The position numbers and the translations under genes are program-made. A stretch of DNA of 64,000 nucleotides from Balanoglossus misakiensis (lineage: Eukaryota; Hemichordata), in NCBI GenBank assembly GCA_040954595.2, contig CM082596.2, forward strand, positions 6,882,001 to 6,946,000, written 5' to 3'. The notes under the pieces are model-generated. The model made no database searches. It saw only the letters and a program-made list of their open reading frames with translations, and was not told the DNA's origin. Positions 1 through 11,485 of the stretch are shown here, piece by piece. The number at the start of each line of letters is the position of its first letter. Position 1 is the first letter of the stretch.

Positions 1-292
1 ATAAACAGAGCAAAGACCGATTTTTTATAGAAAGGCCAGACCTAAATCTCACATGGAAATAATAGTTTTGTAACTAGCCATATGTTGGGAGCTTGGTAAA
101 AAAAGATTCACAGCTTGAAGTTGGTAGCTAAGTTACGGTAGTACTGTAACCCGTACTTTGCTCTTCACCCCAATTAGGTTTAATTGCGTCACTTAACTAG
201 CACAGGTAATTTTTCAACAGCCAAAAATTGAGACAAAGTAATTCTACATTTCAATATTTTCTCTCCCCCCGCTCATTTGCCCTCGTGTTCAG

Positions 293-790
293 AATGTCAG
301 AACTAACATGAGGCAAGAGTGTAAGTGCCACGGAATGTCCGGTAGCTGCCAGGTGAAAACCTGCTGGATGAGGTTGCCCACTTTCAGAGCCGTCGGCGAG
401 AACCTGAAGGAGCGCTTCGACGGCGCCACGCTGGTGGCGCTGGCCAACAACGGCAACCCGCGCAGCAACGACCGCCGCAAGAAGCCCAAGGCGTCGTTCG
501 TGCCGGTGGACGCGGCGCACAAGCCGCCGACCAGCAGCGACCTGGTGTACTTCGAGGACTCGCCGGACTTTTGCGAGCCCAACAAGAAGGTGGGCTCACT
601 GGGCACCAGGGGCAGGCAGTGCAACAACACCTCGATCGGCACCGACGGCTGCGAGCTGCTGTGCTGCGATCGAGGGTACACCAGCAAAGAGGAGGAGGTG
701 ACGGAGAGGTGCAGTTGCACGTTTCACTGGTGCTGCCAGGTGAAATGCGAAACCTGTGTCACGACGAGGACTGTCAACACGTGTCTCTAA
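293..790 (+). CDS. Wnt1: Wnt1, last coding exon (partial gene, 5' exons outside the window)
   Basis: This exon encodes the C-terminal 165 residues of a secreted Wnt ligand, which acts through Frizzled and LRP5/6 receptors. It opens after a pyrimidine-rich acceptor (AG at 291-292) in phase 0 and reads N-V-R-T-N-M-R-Q-E-C. The hallmark CKCHGMSGSC follows; its serine is the palmitoleoylated residue in known Wnts. Then come DLVYFEDSPDFC, a GTRGRQCNNTS segment with an N-glycosylation site, the CDRGY motif and the cysteine-rich tail CSCTFHWCCQVKC ending in NTCL and TAA. MRQECKCHGMSGSC, RFDGA, DPAHKPP-like DAAHKPP and VTERC.CTFHWCC match the Wnt1 subfamily (vertebrate WNT1, Drosophila wingless) better than other Wnts. 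Its position next to Wnt6 and Wnt10 supports the call. Third codon positions are strongly GC-rich. The internal ATG at 308 is not a real start. Confidence 0.92.
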   Translation, partial: NVRTNMRQECKCHGMSGSCQVKTCWMRLPTFRAVGENLKERFDGATLVALANNGNPRSNDRRKKPKASFVPVDAAHKPPTSSDLVYFEDSPDFCEPNKKVGSLGTRGRQCNNTSIGTDGCELLCCDRGYTSKEEEVTERCSCTFHWCCQVKCETCVTTRTVNTCL

Positions 791-2720
791 CTCCTAATTG
801 CGAGACAATAACTAAAAAAATACAAACTCAACAGACAGTGAGCGGGTTGTTGTTGTAGAAAAACGAACAGCTCGGAGAGACTGTTAATGTATGCGCCGAC
901 CTGCTTTGCGACAGGATCCGGAAGTTGCGCAAGATTGCCGTAAAAGGATCGCGGACAATACTGAAAACACTTTTCCACGGGGAAAGTGCAAACCAAGAGA
1001 CTTCGATTGAGATTGTACAATATTGTAAGTTGAAACATTGAATCGATAGCCAGCCTATTTGAACTGCCGTTCCCTTTATTGTAATTAACAAATATACATA
1101 ATGTCATATGCTTTTTATGACGATTTTATTATAAGTGTTTCATCTCTAACTTTTTTATATTTTTAGACTGTTTGGGTGCGTTGGCGCGCTCACGTCATTG
1201 AGCATTAGGAAATAGCCGAACCAAGCATGACCAAGTCATGGTTATGTTTCAGCATGTTACAATTTTTGCTGATCAAGGTAGCATCCCCTTCTGTAAGATG
1301 ATGTTTAATGCATTTTACATGAATGGCGTTGCCACCGTTACTTGTTGCCAATATCATCATCTTCGTCGTCCAACGACGTGCTTTTGTGCCAACGCTTAGA
1401 TGAAACAACAATTTTCTATTTTGTATATCAATAGCAATAGATGTACAGCTATCGCAGGTGTAGATTGCCGAGGTAAATTCCTTCAATTAACGAAAGAAAA
1501 AATCAGGCTTCTTCGGACTTTCCGACAAACGAAAATCGGTGCCGTAAAACAGTAATTTGTATCTATGTCGTGCACCGCGGTCCTATGTACCCTTCAAACA
1601 CTTCCCGGTTTTCATCCCACGAAATCCCTGTTCGTAGAACGAAGCACCGTTACAGAGGATTTAATTTTAGATATAAGTTTTACGACGCAAAAAAAGCTTG
1701 TCTTCTTCGGCTATTTATTACAATCGGCCAATCCTCGGCTTAGTGAACCGAAGAGCCGCGTTTCCAGTTGCCAACAACCGACGACGGCCATTCGCATTAC
1801 AAAGCGAGTGTTTGCCTTCGGAAAATCAAAATACTCTCGCCCCTGAACTCTTCCTATCAATGAATGAAAAACTGGAGAAGCCGAGAGGTGTATTTACTCG
1901 CATTTGCCATTGCTATTACATCTCATACAGGGTTACACTATAATTTGCTCTGTTTAGAAATGTTACTTATCATGTCTTATTTGCATGTCACCATTATTGT
2001 GCCAGCTTTATGTTTATACAAATCGTTTCATACCACATGTTGTAGAAATTATTTACAAAAGCAAACAAAACAATCACGTTTTGTTATTTTCTCATTTGTA
2101 AATATTGCAAAATCAAATGTATATTTTGGTATTCTTTTAATTATTAGACGGGACGGCATAGGTTTTGTACAAGACAGTGCGACTTTAATTTATAGATCAT
2201 TTATTTACTGTTTTTATGAATATTCATATATTCATCAACTCATGAATATATTACAATGGATTTTTGTCTGAGATTTTGTCATGGTGCTGGCATTTGAATT
2301 TTCCATGTTGGGTTGTAAAGGCGGCCCAGGGTAGGGGTCGATAATGCTAATTATTATTATTTATAATTAAGGGCGTTCCAGCATATTTTATATATTGCCT
2401 TTCCAAACTGTAGTAAACGTTAGTTGCCAGTTCTCAATTTGAAAAAAACACCACACACACACAAATCATCGACAGCTACCAAAATGGCCATAAAATTTTC
2501 GGCGGCCATATTGGAAGAAAACTGTAGACATTACGAATATGTAAATCTTCTGTTCGAAGTTTATATCCCACTGAGTCACATTGACTTCACATTTTATCGA
2601 GTTCAATCTACAGAGTGAAATGTTGTAGTTAGGGGGGAAAACACGCCTAAAGTATGGCATACACATTTTGACAAGGTCAAGGGTCAATCACCCAGCAGAG
2701 CCTGTGGATCAGGCAACTGT

Positions 2721-2732
2721 CCCCCCCCCCCC
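2721..2732. repeat. Poly-C tract (12 bp)
   Basis: Twelve consecutive C residues in non-coding DNA between Wnt1 and Wnt6. Confidence 0.9.
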
Positions 2733-4549
2733 GCCCAATTGGCCCAATAAATTCATCGAAACAGCATGTTTTCCCTTATCTAAAAACTGTAACATTTTAT
2801 ATGAACTTCGAATCGTGTCTACGGCCTTTTCTTGACGTCATTGCGACATCAATATGGCCGCCATCAAATTTTGTGGCCAGCGCAGGTATAATTAACTCGG
2901 CCTCGGTGCGTGCCGGTCGGGTGAGACACGAATCCAATCGCATTTTTTTCTCTCTCTCTTTTGATATCACACCGGCAGATTAAATCGTCATGCGACTCAG
3001 TCATCCGGTTTCGTACGTGGAAACCGGTGACACATGCTCGGACGCAGACTTGGCATGATTCACAAATACCGCCAAAAACAAGCGGTCGCTGTCTCCGTCA
3101 TCCTTACAGTACTTTCTCGCCAAGAACATGAAAGTTTGAAGGTCATTTCAAGGTCAATCGTACACAAATCGATGCAAATTTGGAAAGAGAATCGCAAACG
3201 TCGCGCCGGAAAGCCAGTCTACTTTTCTACGTGACCGAAGTCGCTAATCTTTGGCGGCCAATCGCCACATTGGCGAGATGGTTACGAATTCAAAGATGGC
3301 GGCCGCGAGAAATGTATTCGTGCCAAAATCACTTTGTGAAATCATAACTTTCCTCGCGGACAATAGGTCCTCCTCTATTGTCTATGCTTTCGTCGAAATA
3401 CCAAATTTCTAAATTGTCAGTTTTCATTCCTTGTAGGGCCACCGTTTCAGATGCTGCCTTTAAGGCTGAATTGTTGAAATATAGAAAAACAAAGTTAATA
3501 TGTTTGTATGGTGCCTAGGCAAATTCGAAGTTGCCTGGTTAAAAATCCTAAACCCTCTTAAATCTTTAAAGCATGATGTCTCACATTTTCTAATATTTCT
3601 GAAATGTCAGCTTTATTGATCTATGAAGTCTCCTTAATCCCTGTGTGTTTGATCCAACTTAGACCATTCCACGAAAATATGTTTCAACATTCCGAATATA
3701 TCCTCAACACATTTTTCACACGAACTGTTGCAATAGGTATTTTAGAGCATTGTTCCTCAACAGACAATAAAACGACTTTCCTTAAAAAAATTACTGGCTT
3801 GAGCATTTTTTTTCCTTTTGTCTCTCCCTTGCGTTGCTTAATGAACCATGTCGGAGTGGTGAAGGGTGGTTGACGCGTGTGTAACTTTATATTTCAAACC
3901 GTATACGAGTCGTTTTTGTCCGGCGGTCAATGGGCGCTTCGTCCCTAAACAAGAACCCAAGACTTTTGGAGGGAAAAATGCAGCGACGACGGCAGGGGCC
4001 CAACTCGGATTTCTGTCTGTGTTCCTCGCTTACAATCCACCTGCAAATATTTCAAGCGATCCGCGGAGACGTGGGTGGCATCTTGACAAAGGGGAAGGCA
4101 GACCGAAACAGGGCCAGGTAAGTGGGGGGACACTTAGACCGGTTGCGCGCGGCTGGACTGCGGTAGGGACGCGCTCGACGCCGGCCAACAGGTAAACAAG
4201 CGCACCGACTGCGCACATACCTATTCTGCATGTTTCCGATGGTACTTTAAAGCAAATAAACGAAAAAATACCCAGAAAATAGCTTATCTGTTTACCAATT
4301 GCATTCTATTTCTCTAAATCTTCTTTTTAATTTGACCAGACATGTGCGTAAACGTTGGATTTGCTTGCGCGGGTGCAGGTGTCTTTTCGCCCCGGTGACT
4401 GTCAGCGATATCACCCTCCTCGACATAACCTACCCATCCCATGTTACGACTCAACTCAAAACTATGCGGAACAAGACAAAGCAAAGAATTCCACCTTTTT
4501 GTTGAAACCAATACACACGACAATATTGATACATTCCCACTTCATTAGG

Positions 4550-4595
4550 AGAGGTAGCGCCAAGCGGCTTGTTCCGGCAAGGGTCCGCTACCTCT
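4550..4595. repeat. Short inverted repeat (10-bp arms)
   Basis: AGAGGTAGCG at 4550-4559 is the exact reverse complement of CGCTACCTCT at 4586-4595, with a 26-nt loop. It may be the core of a small degraded element. No target duplication was recognised. Confidence 0.55.
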
Positions 4596-7500
4596 AGAAG
4601 TGCCAATCGCTCAACCACAACAATAATTGGCATTATATGATACACTGGACTCCCCCTATCCACTGACTATGCAGCCATATTCGGGGATTTCAAAAAATAG
4701 CGCCTCCTATTTACAATTCACCGAATGAGACTCGGGAGATTTTTATAACCGTGACTTAAATATCACAGTTCGTTTCTGTATATCCCACTATGACCGTCAT
4801 CCCGTATCGCACTGCGTATGTTTTCATTTTGAACTAAAACTCAGACTTTTGGGATAATTGGATATCGTTGAAAAGTGGACAAAATCTCTAAAATGAAAAC
4901 CCACCTCAATATCGATGAAGTACTTTCCTCTCTCTTCACTTCCTCATTGGCAACTTTTTCTTCCAAAACACGATAAAATCTGCGAATAAAACGATATCAA
5001 TATGTAACATGGGTGCACGGTGTTTCAAGTGGTAGCGTTACAGATTTAAACTATATTGATTGATTGATGCAACGGAATCGATTCCCCGCTGTTTAAATGT
5101 TATGTATGATTGATGTAACAGAATCAGCCTGAGATTTCCTATTTTTATATTACACTTTCAGCAAGCAAACAGCAACGGAGGTGCCTGGAAAATCTGCATG
5201 AAAATTGAAGCATCACTCCCATGCAGTAATCATTAGGCAAACGTCAAATTAGGTAAAAACTGTTAGGTAATTTCAGAGATTTATTTTCACATGTCAACGT
5301 TACAATATCCAATTATCTCCATATCCCCAAACGTGTTAGTAACAGTAATTGAGGTCGGGTACTTCTGGGGGAAAAAAGTGAACGGGAATGGGAGGTGTTT
5401 TTTTGGTGTATCAGAAATCATACAAAAGTCCGTAATAAACATTCGGCCTGCTGACCGTCCAAGGAGTCATTTAGTGGAGTCGGTGGCGGCCGATTCAGGT
5501 TAACACGAACGGTCCAAGCTACACGGCCAATCGGTGTTTCCCACGGAGTTCCTGATCACCGGGCGAAGGTAAGTTTTACGCGGAAGGGAATGTGGTTGGC
5601 GCTACCAGGAGTTTGACAAGTTGGGGGTGAATACCCATCTCAATGAATTTATATACAATGTATTCGGGAAGGAGAGCAGTTACTATCTCCTCGTTTTCTC
5701 GTTTTGGTACACACACCCCGTAGTGCACAATTTCATCCAATTTCACATTTTCTCGCCAAAATCCCTGCGCAACTGAAACATTTCAGCAATGAATTATGCA
5801 TTTGTCAAACAACCTTTTGCATTGTCACAAAAGTTTTCATTTAAAACATACCCTGGTCATTTTAAGCTTTTGAAAGAGGGTCACACGGCCCGACGCTGCT
5901 TTGGAACTCTCCAAAAATCGCTAAACTGAGAACTGCCCTTCTTATAATGGAAATCTAATTAGACATGTCGTGGTAAAGATTTCAGGATTAAAAAATTCTG
6001 CACCGTAATTTCTTATAAATGTGACGCAAGGACATAAACGTTGACTAGAAGCACAACCACAGCGTTGGAAAGAAATGATTTCTCTGGTTGGGGTCGGGTT
6101 GTTGAATTCCACACTCTGCAGTCAAATTTCACACTGTCGCATGAGTTATATTTAGTTATACACGACGTGGCCTCCAAACAAGGATGATTACCGGAGAATT
6201 CGAAAATACTTGACGGAACAGAAATTTGGCAGTTCAGGCCATCGTCGACCATAGGAAGAAAAAAAAACACCGTACAAGTTACTGAATTGAAACTGTCGAC
6301 ATAAATTCGGCGGTGACGTTATCCGTTCAGAGAACACTAATGTTGAGGGATACTTTTTGTTTTAGTTGTTGTGGAATTTGTCTATCCCCTCCGGTGATCC
6401 TACGACCTCAAATTCCAGGTTCTTGTCCATGCTAAACGATGTAAACGTGACTGGTGCAAGCTTAGCCTACAGCGACAGAAACGTCAAGAGCTTCCATAAA
6501 TAGTACATTCCCCGTAGAAGGTGCTGTGTCGTACAAGTATCGATGGCAGAAAAAATGTTCGATGTTGGGGACGCTATGAAATAAATATTCCTTACGTAAA
6601 CGTTTTTAAAACCAAATTTTGTGTATTTATGACAAACATGTAACCATAAATTGAATTGAAGTTCGAAATCAAATTTTGTTGTCATCAAGAACGAATATTA
6701 CAGGCTTTATTACACAGGCAGAAAACAGGGGGAATCGACAAAGGTCTGGAAATATATATGAAGGGTTACATCTCTTATGCCTTTGTTTCATCGTAAAAAC
6801 AACGTCTCATATGATTGCGCGACGATAAAACCGAAAACATCTGATAAAATGCACATGAGATAGCATTCCTCTTGCTCTGGGCCTTAAACTCCAATTTTAA
6901 GCGCTTTGTTTTTGACTTCGCGAATCGCGGCCGATGAGTGTTTGCTCACACCAGCCACCAAAAGCAGCGAGTGACTCTCCGGAAACATATTATTTTACGG
7001 ACATCTGGGAATCCAGCGACACCCCAAAACAACAACTTGTTTGTCGGAGATGTCGTCCATGTGCGACTGCTTGAGATATCTGAACTTCGCGTGTTGTGGG
7101 AGAGTGGCCGAGAGGTCAAAGTTGGCATGGAAAAGTGCAGATCTAAATTTTGAATTTGGTCGAGTTTCGAACCACTCGCATTATGTTCGCGTTGCTGGAT
7201 ATCTGAGCTGTTTACTACAAGACAAAAATAAGAGTTCCCATCCAGACGCCAACTCGAATAAAATTCACAGATCGCTCTCAAAAATTATTTATTCTATCGA
7301 AAACTTCACACTCAGTCGACTTCAACGCCACCCTACCAACTTCGTGTGGGCCTACGCGTGTGGGGACGTCACTTGAAATAAACGCGCTTGTTCAACTCCT
7401 TCAAAACTGTCCAAAACCCTTCAAGATTCTCGATCGCAAATGACGTTAGAGTTTTCTAGAATATCGAAATCGCTGCATTGTGACGGCACAACAATGCCGC

Positions 7501-7813
7501 GACAGGGTCAGGGATCTCCGCTGACCTGATGGCGGGCATCAAACGTCCACCATCTTTTGTTTCGTCGTCGCTCGATTGTGCTGGATACTGTAGCGAGCCC
7601 ACGACGCCGTCGGCTGTCCAAAATCGCGTATTTACTGGACGGAAAAACGAGACTTGTACTCCCGGGGCGAGTAATACGAACCGGGTTGTAACAAGAGGGT
7701 GTGCTGCTTTGTTTGAGGCCTTTCCCATGCTCAGATTCTAAAGTACATGTATCAGTTTGTCGTCTGTAGGCTAGCTTCGTTCGCGTTTTACTTTGTGGTG
7801 TTTTAATACGCTG

Positions 7814-7862
7814 AATCTCTCTCTGCTCTTTTTCTCTCTTCTCTCTCTCTCTCTCTCTTTCC
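7814..7862. repeat. CT-rich microsatellite
   Basis: Interrupted CT dinucleotide tract in the Wnt1-Wnt6 spacer. Confidence 0.85.
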
Positions 7863-9623
7863 ATGCAAACAGAAAAAAATTTTAAGTACAGGCTCTCTAT
7901 TGGGCTTTATATTAAATCCAAAGTACATGAAGTTTAGTCCGTGGCGATATTGTCCGTTTCTTTCATTTTTTGTATTATTTTGTCCTTTAGACTTCATCGA
8001 TGACTTTACTTAATACAAAGTGTTTGTTTTTGAAGGTCCACACAGTTCGCTTGTACTTTTTTAACTGTAAACAGAACGGGCGCGATCAATAGTTTCTGCA
8101 GGAATCAGAACGCTTCTGAAAAAGAGCGCGTCTGGCCTGGCACGCTTGTTGTAACTTGCAAGTAAACATTCGAAAAACGATCGTTTCGGGTCTTTTTCCC
8201 AACAGCGCGGGTCCCCGGTTGATAGAAAGTGCACAGGTTACGTTTAGCGATGAAATTTTCTATTTAGCGATGAAAAGGAAAGCGCGATAATGTGGGTTAT
8301 CGCGATCCCAGGAGGTCGCCTCGGAAAACCTTGCGAAGTTGGCGGGCCAATAATCGAAAAAAAAAACTGTATACTCGTCAACTCGACACACACACACAAG
8401 ATTGGGGTCTTCCATGTTACTGTGATGTAGGTAAACGGCCCGGGGCCAAAGCGATATATATGTAAAAGAGACAACGGCCACCTGTTTATCTACCAGTTCA
8501 TATCTGTCAATCAGGCCATCAATCACCGGCGCCAGCCAATCAAAGCGTTCCTTTCGACGGCCGGGCTCCCCAGACTACCGGGAAGTCTCGCCTCACATCC
8601 GGTTCTGCGGCTAATGTTGTAATTTTCGATTTAAACGTGGCCCTCGGGCTCGGCGCTGAGCACAATCCCGCCCCAGACACCATTTACTTCATCTTCCACA
8701 GTTTGAACACAGCGAGATTATGAAAGCTGTGGGTATTTTAATGGGAATTATCCAGTCAAGTGACAGGAGCGATTCGCTTATTCAATGAATCATTTCAGGC
8801 GATTCCCTTGACAAAAGCGACATAAGAGAAAAAAAGAGGTACTCGCCCGTGGACATTTCACAAGTTTGAGTTCAAACTTTGGGCGAACTGGTATTTTCCA
8901 GCTGGAGGTGGTCTCGTTCTGGCTCTTGCAACTCGAGTGCGCTCAAACATAACGTCGGACGAGAGATAAAAATTCGTTTGATTTCAATGCTTGCATATTA
9001 GTCGCAGAGAACATTAAAATTCATTCTATACCATTTTATGACAGCAACTTTCTTGGGTACGAAACAAGGTATGTATTACAAATGTTCACACCATGTGGAC
9101 AAAAAATACACCGGTAGTTTACTATATGAGTAGGAAAGATTTTCGATATCGAATCTCCTGTTACGAAAGTTACGAAGCCCGTATCGTCATTCTGGTACTG
9201 ACGAAACTCTATTCGGAGAAAGGTTAGGGCATATTAGTAGCCTATTCTAGCCTTTGCTGCCGTCCCTACCTCGCCCTCTCTGTTCGCGAACGGACAATGT
9301 CAATATTAGTTCTTCTCTGACAATGCGGGGCTATTGAGTGGTTTACACCCGAACTCTTCGAGAGTTACAAGCGTCGCGAGCACAATGGCCGCCCGCCACA
9401 GGTCGATGGGAAGTCACACAGACCAACGTGACAAGCATCAATACCGCTGAATGCAGCGCTTCCAACGGTCGAGTACAGACCCAGCAGCTATGCATGTCGA
9501 ACAAATTGTCAAGTGATACAGTTTCTCTTGCGCTCGACTTAAGTTTCTGCTTGCTGCGAGGCACGCCTGGGCTTTGGTGGTGGGTCTTTTTTTGTGAATA
9601 CGTCTGGCCGAGGAGGGCGGAGG

Positions 9624-9631
9624 TATAAAAG
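9624..9631 (+). promoter_or_regulatory. TATA box of an orphan core-promoter candidate
   Basis: TATAAAAG lies inside the GC-rich context GGGCGGAGGTATAAAAG, which looks like an upstream TFIIB element joined to a consensus TATA box. A start site would be expected near 9655. Downstream there is only a short reading frame, ATG at 9821 to TAA at 9946 (41 codons), which I do not recognise. It could drive a non-coding transcript or a first exon, or be a chance match. It is well separated from all three Wnt genes. Confidence 0.35.
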
Positions 9632-10581
9632 CGAGTTGTGCAAAGAGCGCCACCAGCGACGCACACTTAGGACAACTTCCCCAGTGAAGAATTTGCTGGA
9701 GTCACATTGTACAGACTTGGTTTACAGCGGGGGTGTTCTTGGGAGAGTGAAAATAATCCAAAACGGGGACCTGGGTTTGCACTGCCGGCCACACACCCAT
9801 ACAAATTCCCACAACTGGTGATGGATTCCACAAGGAGACACACACAGACAAACTGGAAAATCATGAAGGCTAGCTGCAAGCTTCGGACAGAAAATCTTCA
9901 CACAAATCCATTGATTGAACGTAGGGGGCGCAACTTAACCTCATAACACAGATGTGTACTATCAGTATTTGATGATTATGTTCACAGAGTGCACTGCCAC
10001 AGCTATTAATCAGACTTCCAACTAGACTTGCACACAGGAGATTACATGTGTCATGTTGGAATATTGCGTGACTTGTGTAACATTTTCATTTATCGGACAT
10101 TCAGTAATTACACGTGTGACATAATCAGTTGGCAGAGTGTTCACTTCGCGACTGAACATTTTCATCTGATTTAAAAGAGCTAACAGCTGCTAAAGGCATT
10201 CTATCCAACATTCTTGAGAACGGGTGTTGGTGGTTTTGACTGCGAGGCGTTGACACACACCCAATTGGTGTTACCAGCATCTAATTTCCAGCCTTTTGTG
10301 CAAAAAAAATGCCGACACGCCCACTCGAAGCAGTCATCTGGGAAGGATGCATCTCTCAACGCATATCATTCACAGTCCCTTAGGATTGCTAGGTTTTAGT
10401 GGACAGGGAAACCAATTTCCTGTATGCGAAATGTGACCGTGTATACTGAAAGATAAAGTTTTTCAGGCGTAACACTTGCCAAATGGTACACAGATTGGGT
10501 TCTGAACATTTTCACACTTGACAATATCGTAGGATAGTCTGGTGTCTGTCCAGCCAAAATCTTTGTATGTATGCATGTTCG

Positions 10582-10688
10582 CACACACACACACGTATGT
10601 ATGTATGTATGTATGTATGTATGTATGTATGTATGTATGTATGTATGTATGTATGTATGTATGTATGTATGTATGTATGTATGTATGT
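10582..10688. repeat. AC then GTAT tetranucleotide microsatellite
   Basis: A short AC run (10582-10594) is followed by an uninterrupted GTAT array (10595-10688, about 23 units). Apparent Met-Tyr-Val-Cys reading frames across it are artefacts of the repeat. Confidence 0.97.
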
Positions 10689-11062
10689 CATACGAGGGTC
10701 TGCACTACTAGTACTACCCTGTGAAAGGGACACATACATAAACATACATGCATGTTTATGTGCATACACATATATGTATGTATGCGAGAGTGGTTCTATA
10801 ATTCTGATGTTTCTAATCTTTTTATGAAATCCATGACTTTGTCACATGTTCACACCTACGATGTGGCCAAACGTTAACAACTTTGTGTGTAAAAGTACAC
10901 ATGTATCCACACTACTGTCTTATTTGCAGCAAATGCTATTTTTATATTTGTAGATTGTATCATATCGAGTTGGCGATATTCCTAGCGCATTGACTGGTAG
11001 TGTCTGAAGATCTAAAGGAAATTCTATTTTTAAGGGACTGGTGATTTGAGTAGATAGGAGAC

Positions 11063-11082
11063 GGGGGGGGGGGGGGGGGGGG
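11063..11082. repeat. Poly-G tract (20 bp)
   Basis: Twenty consecutive G residues. Such a run can form G-quadruplex structure and is prone to length errors in sequencing. Confidence 0.93.
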
Positions 11083-11426
11083 ATGTTAGTGACGCCTCAT
11101 TGTTTACCGACGCAGACCCAAAAGAGGAATGGTTTTTAACTCTCTACTTGACATATTCCACAGCTAAATCAATGTTCAACACAAACTAAGATTCAAATGT
11201 TTGACTGGCAAACACCAGTGTAGTTGAAATCTAGTGTATACTTTGCTTGGTTCGCCCTTTTCTGACCACGTGATCTCTGACAAGTTCCATGGTGCTTTGT
11301 AGTCTCCAGCACTAGGCAAGGCAGGCATGGTTGATCCCTAAACACCGGGTAAGCGGCCGACCAAAAAAGGTCCCCAAAACACTTACCTACACAAGCAATA
11401 CCCAATGTCACTAGCCCTGTACAATG

Positions 11427-11485
11427 TACATGTACATATCAATTGCCAGCACATGTACATGTACACGTGTTTATAGGTACATGTA
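11427..11485. repeat. Cluster of TACATGTA palindromes
   Basis: Three copies of the self-complementary octamer TACATGTA occur at 11427, 11456 and 11478, with further overlapping ACATGT and GTACAC matches. A fourth lies at 11738. The octamer recurs across the window well above chance. Confidence 0.75.
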
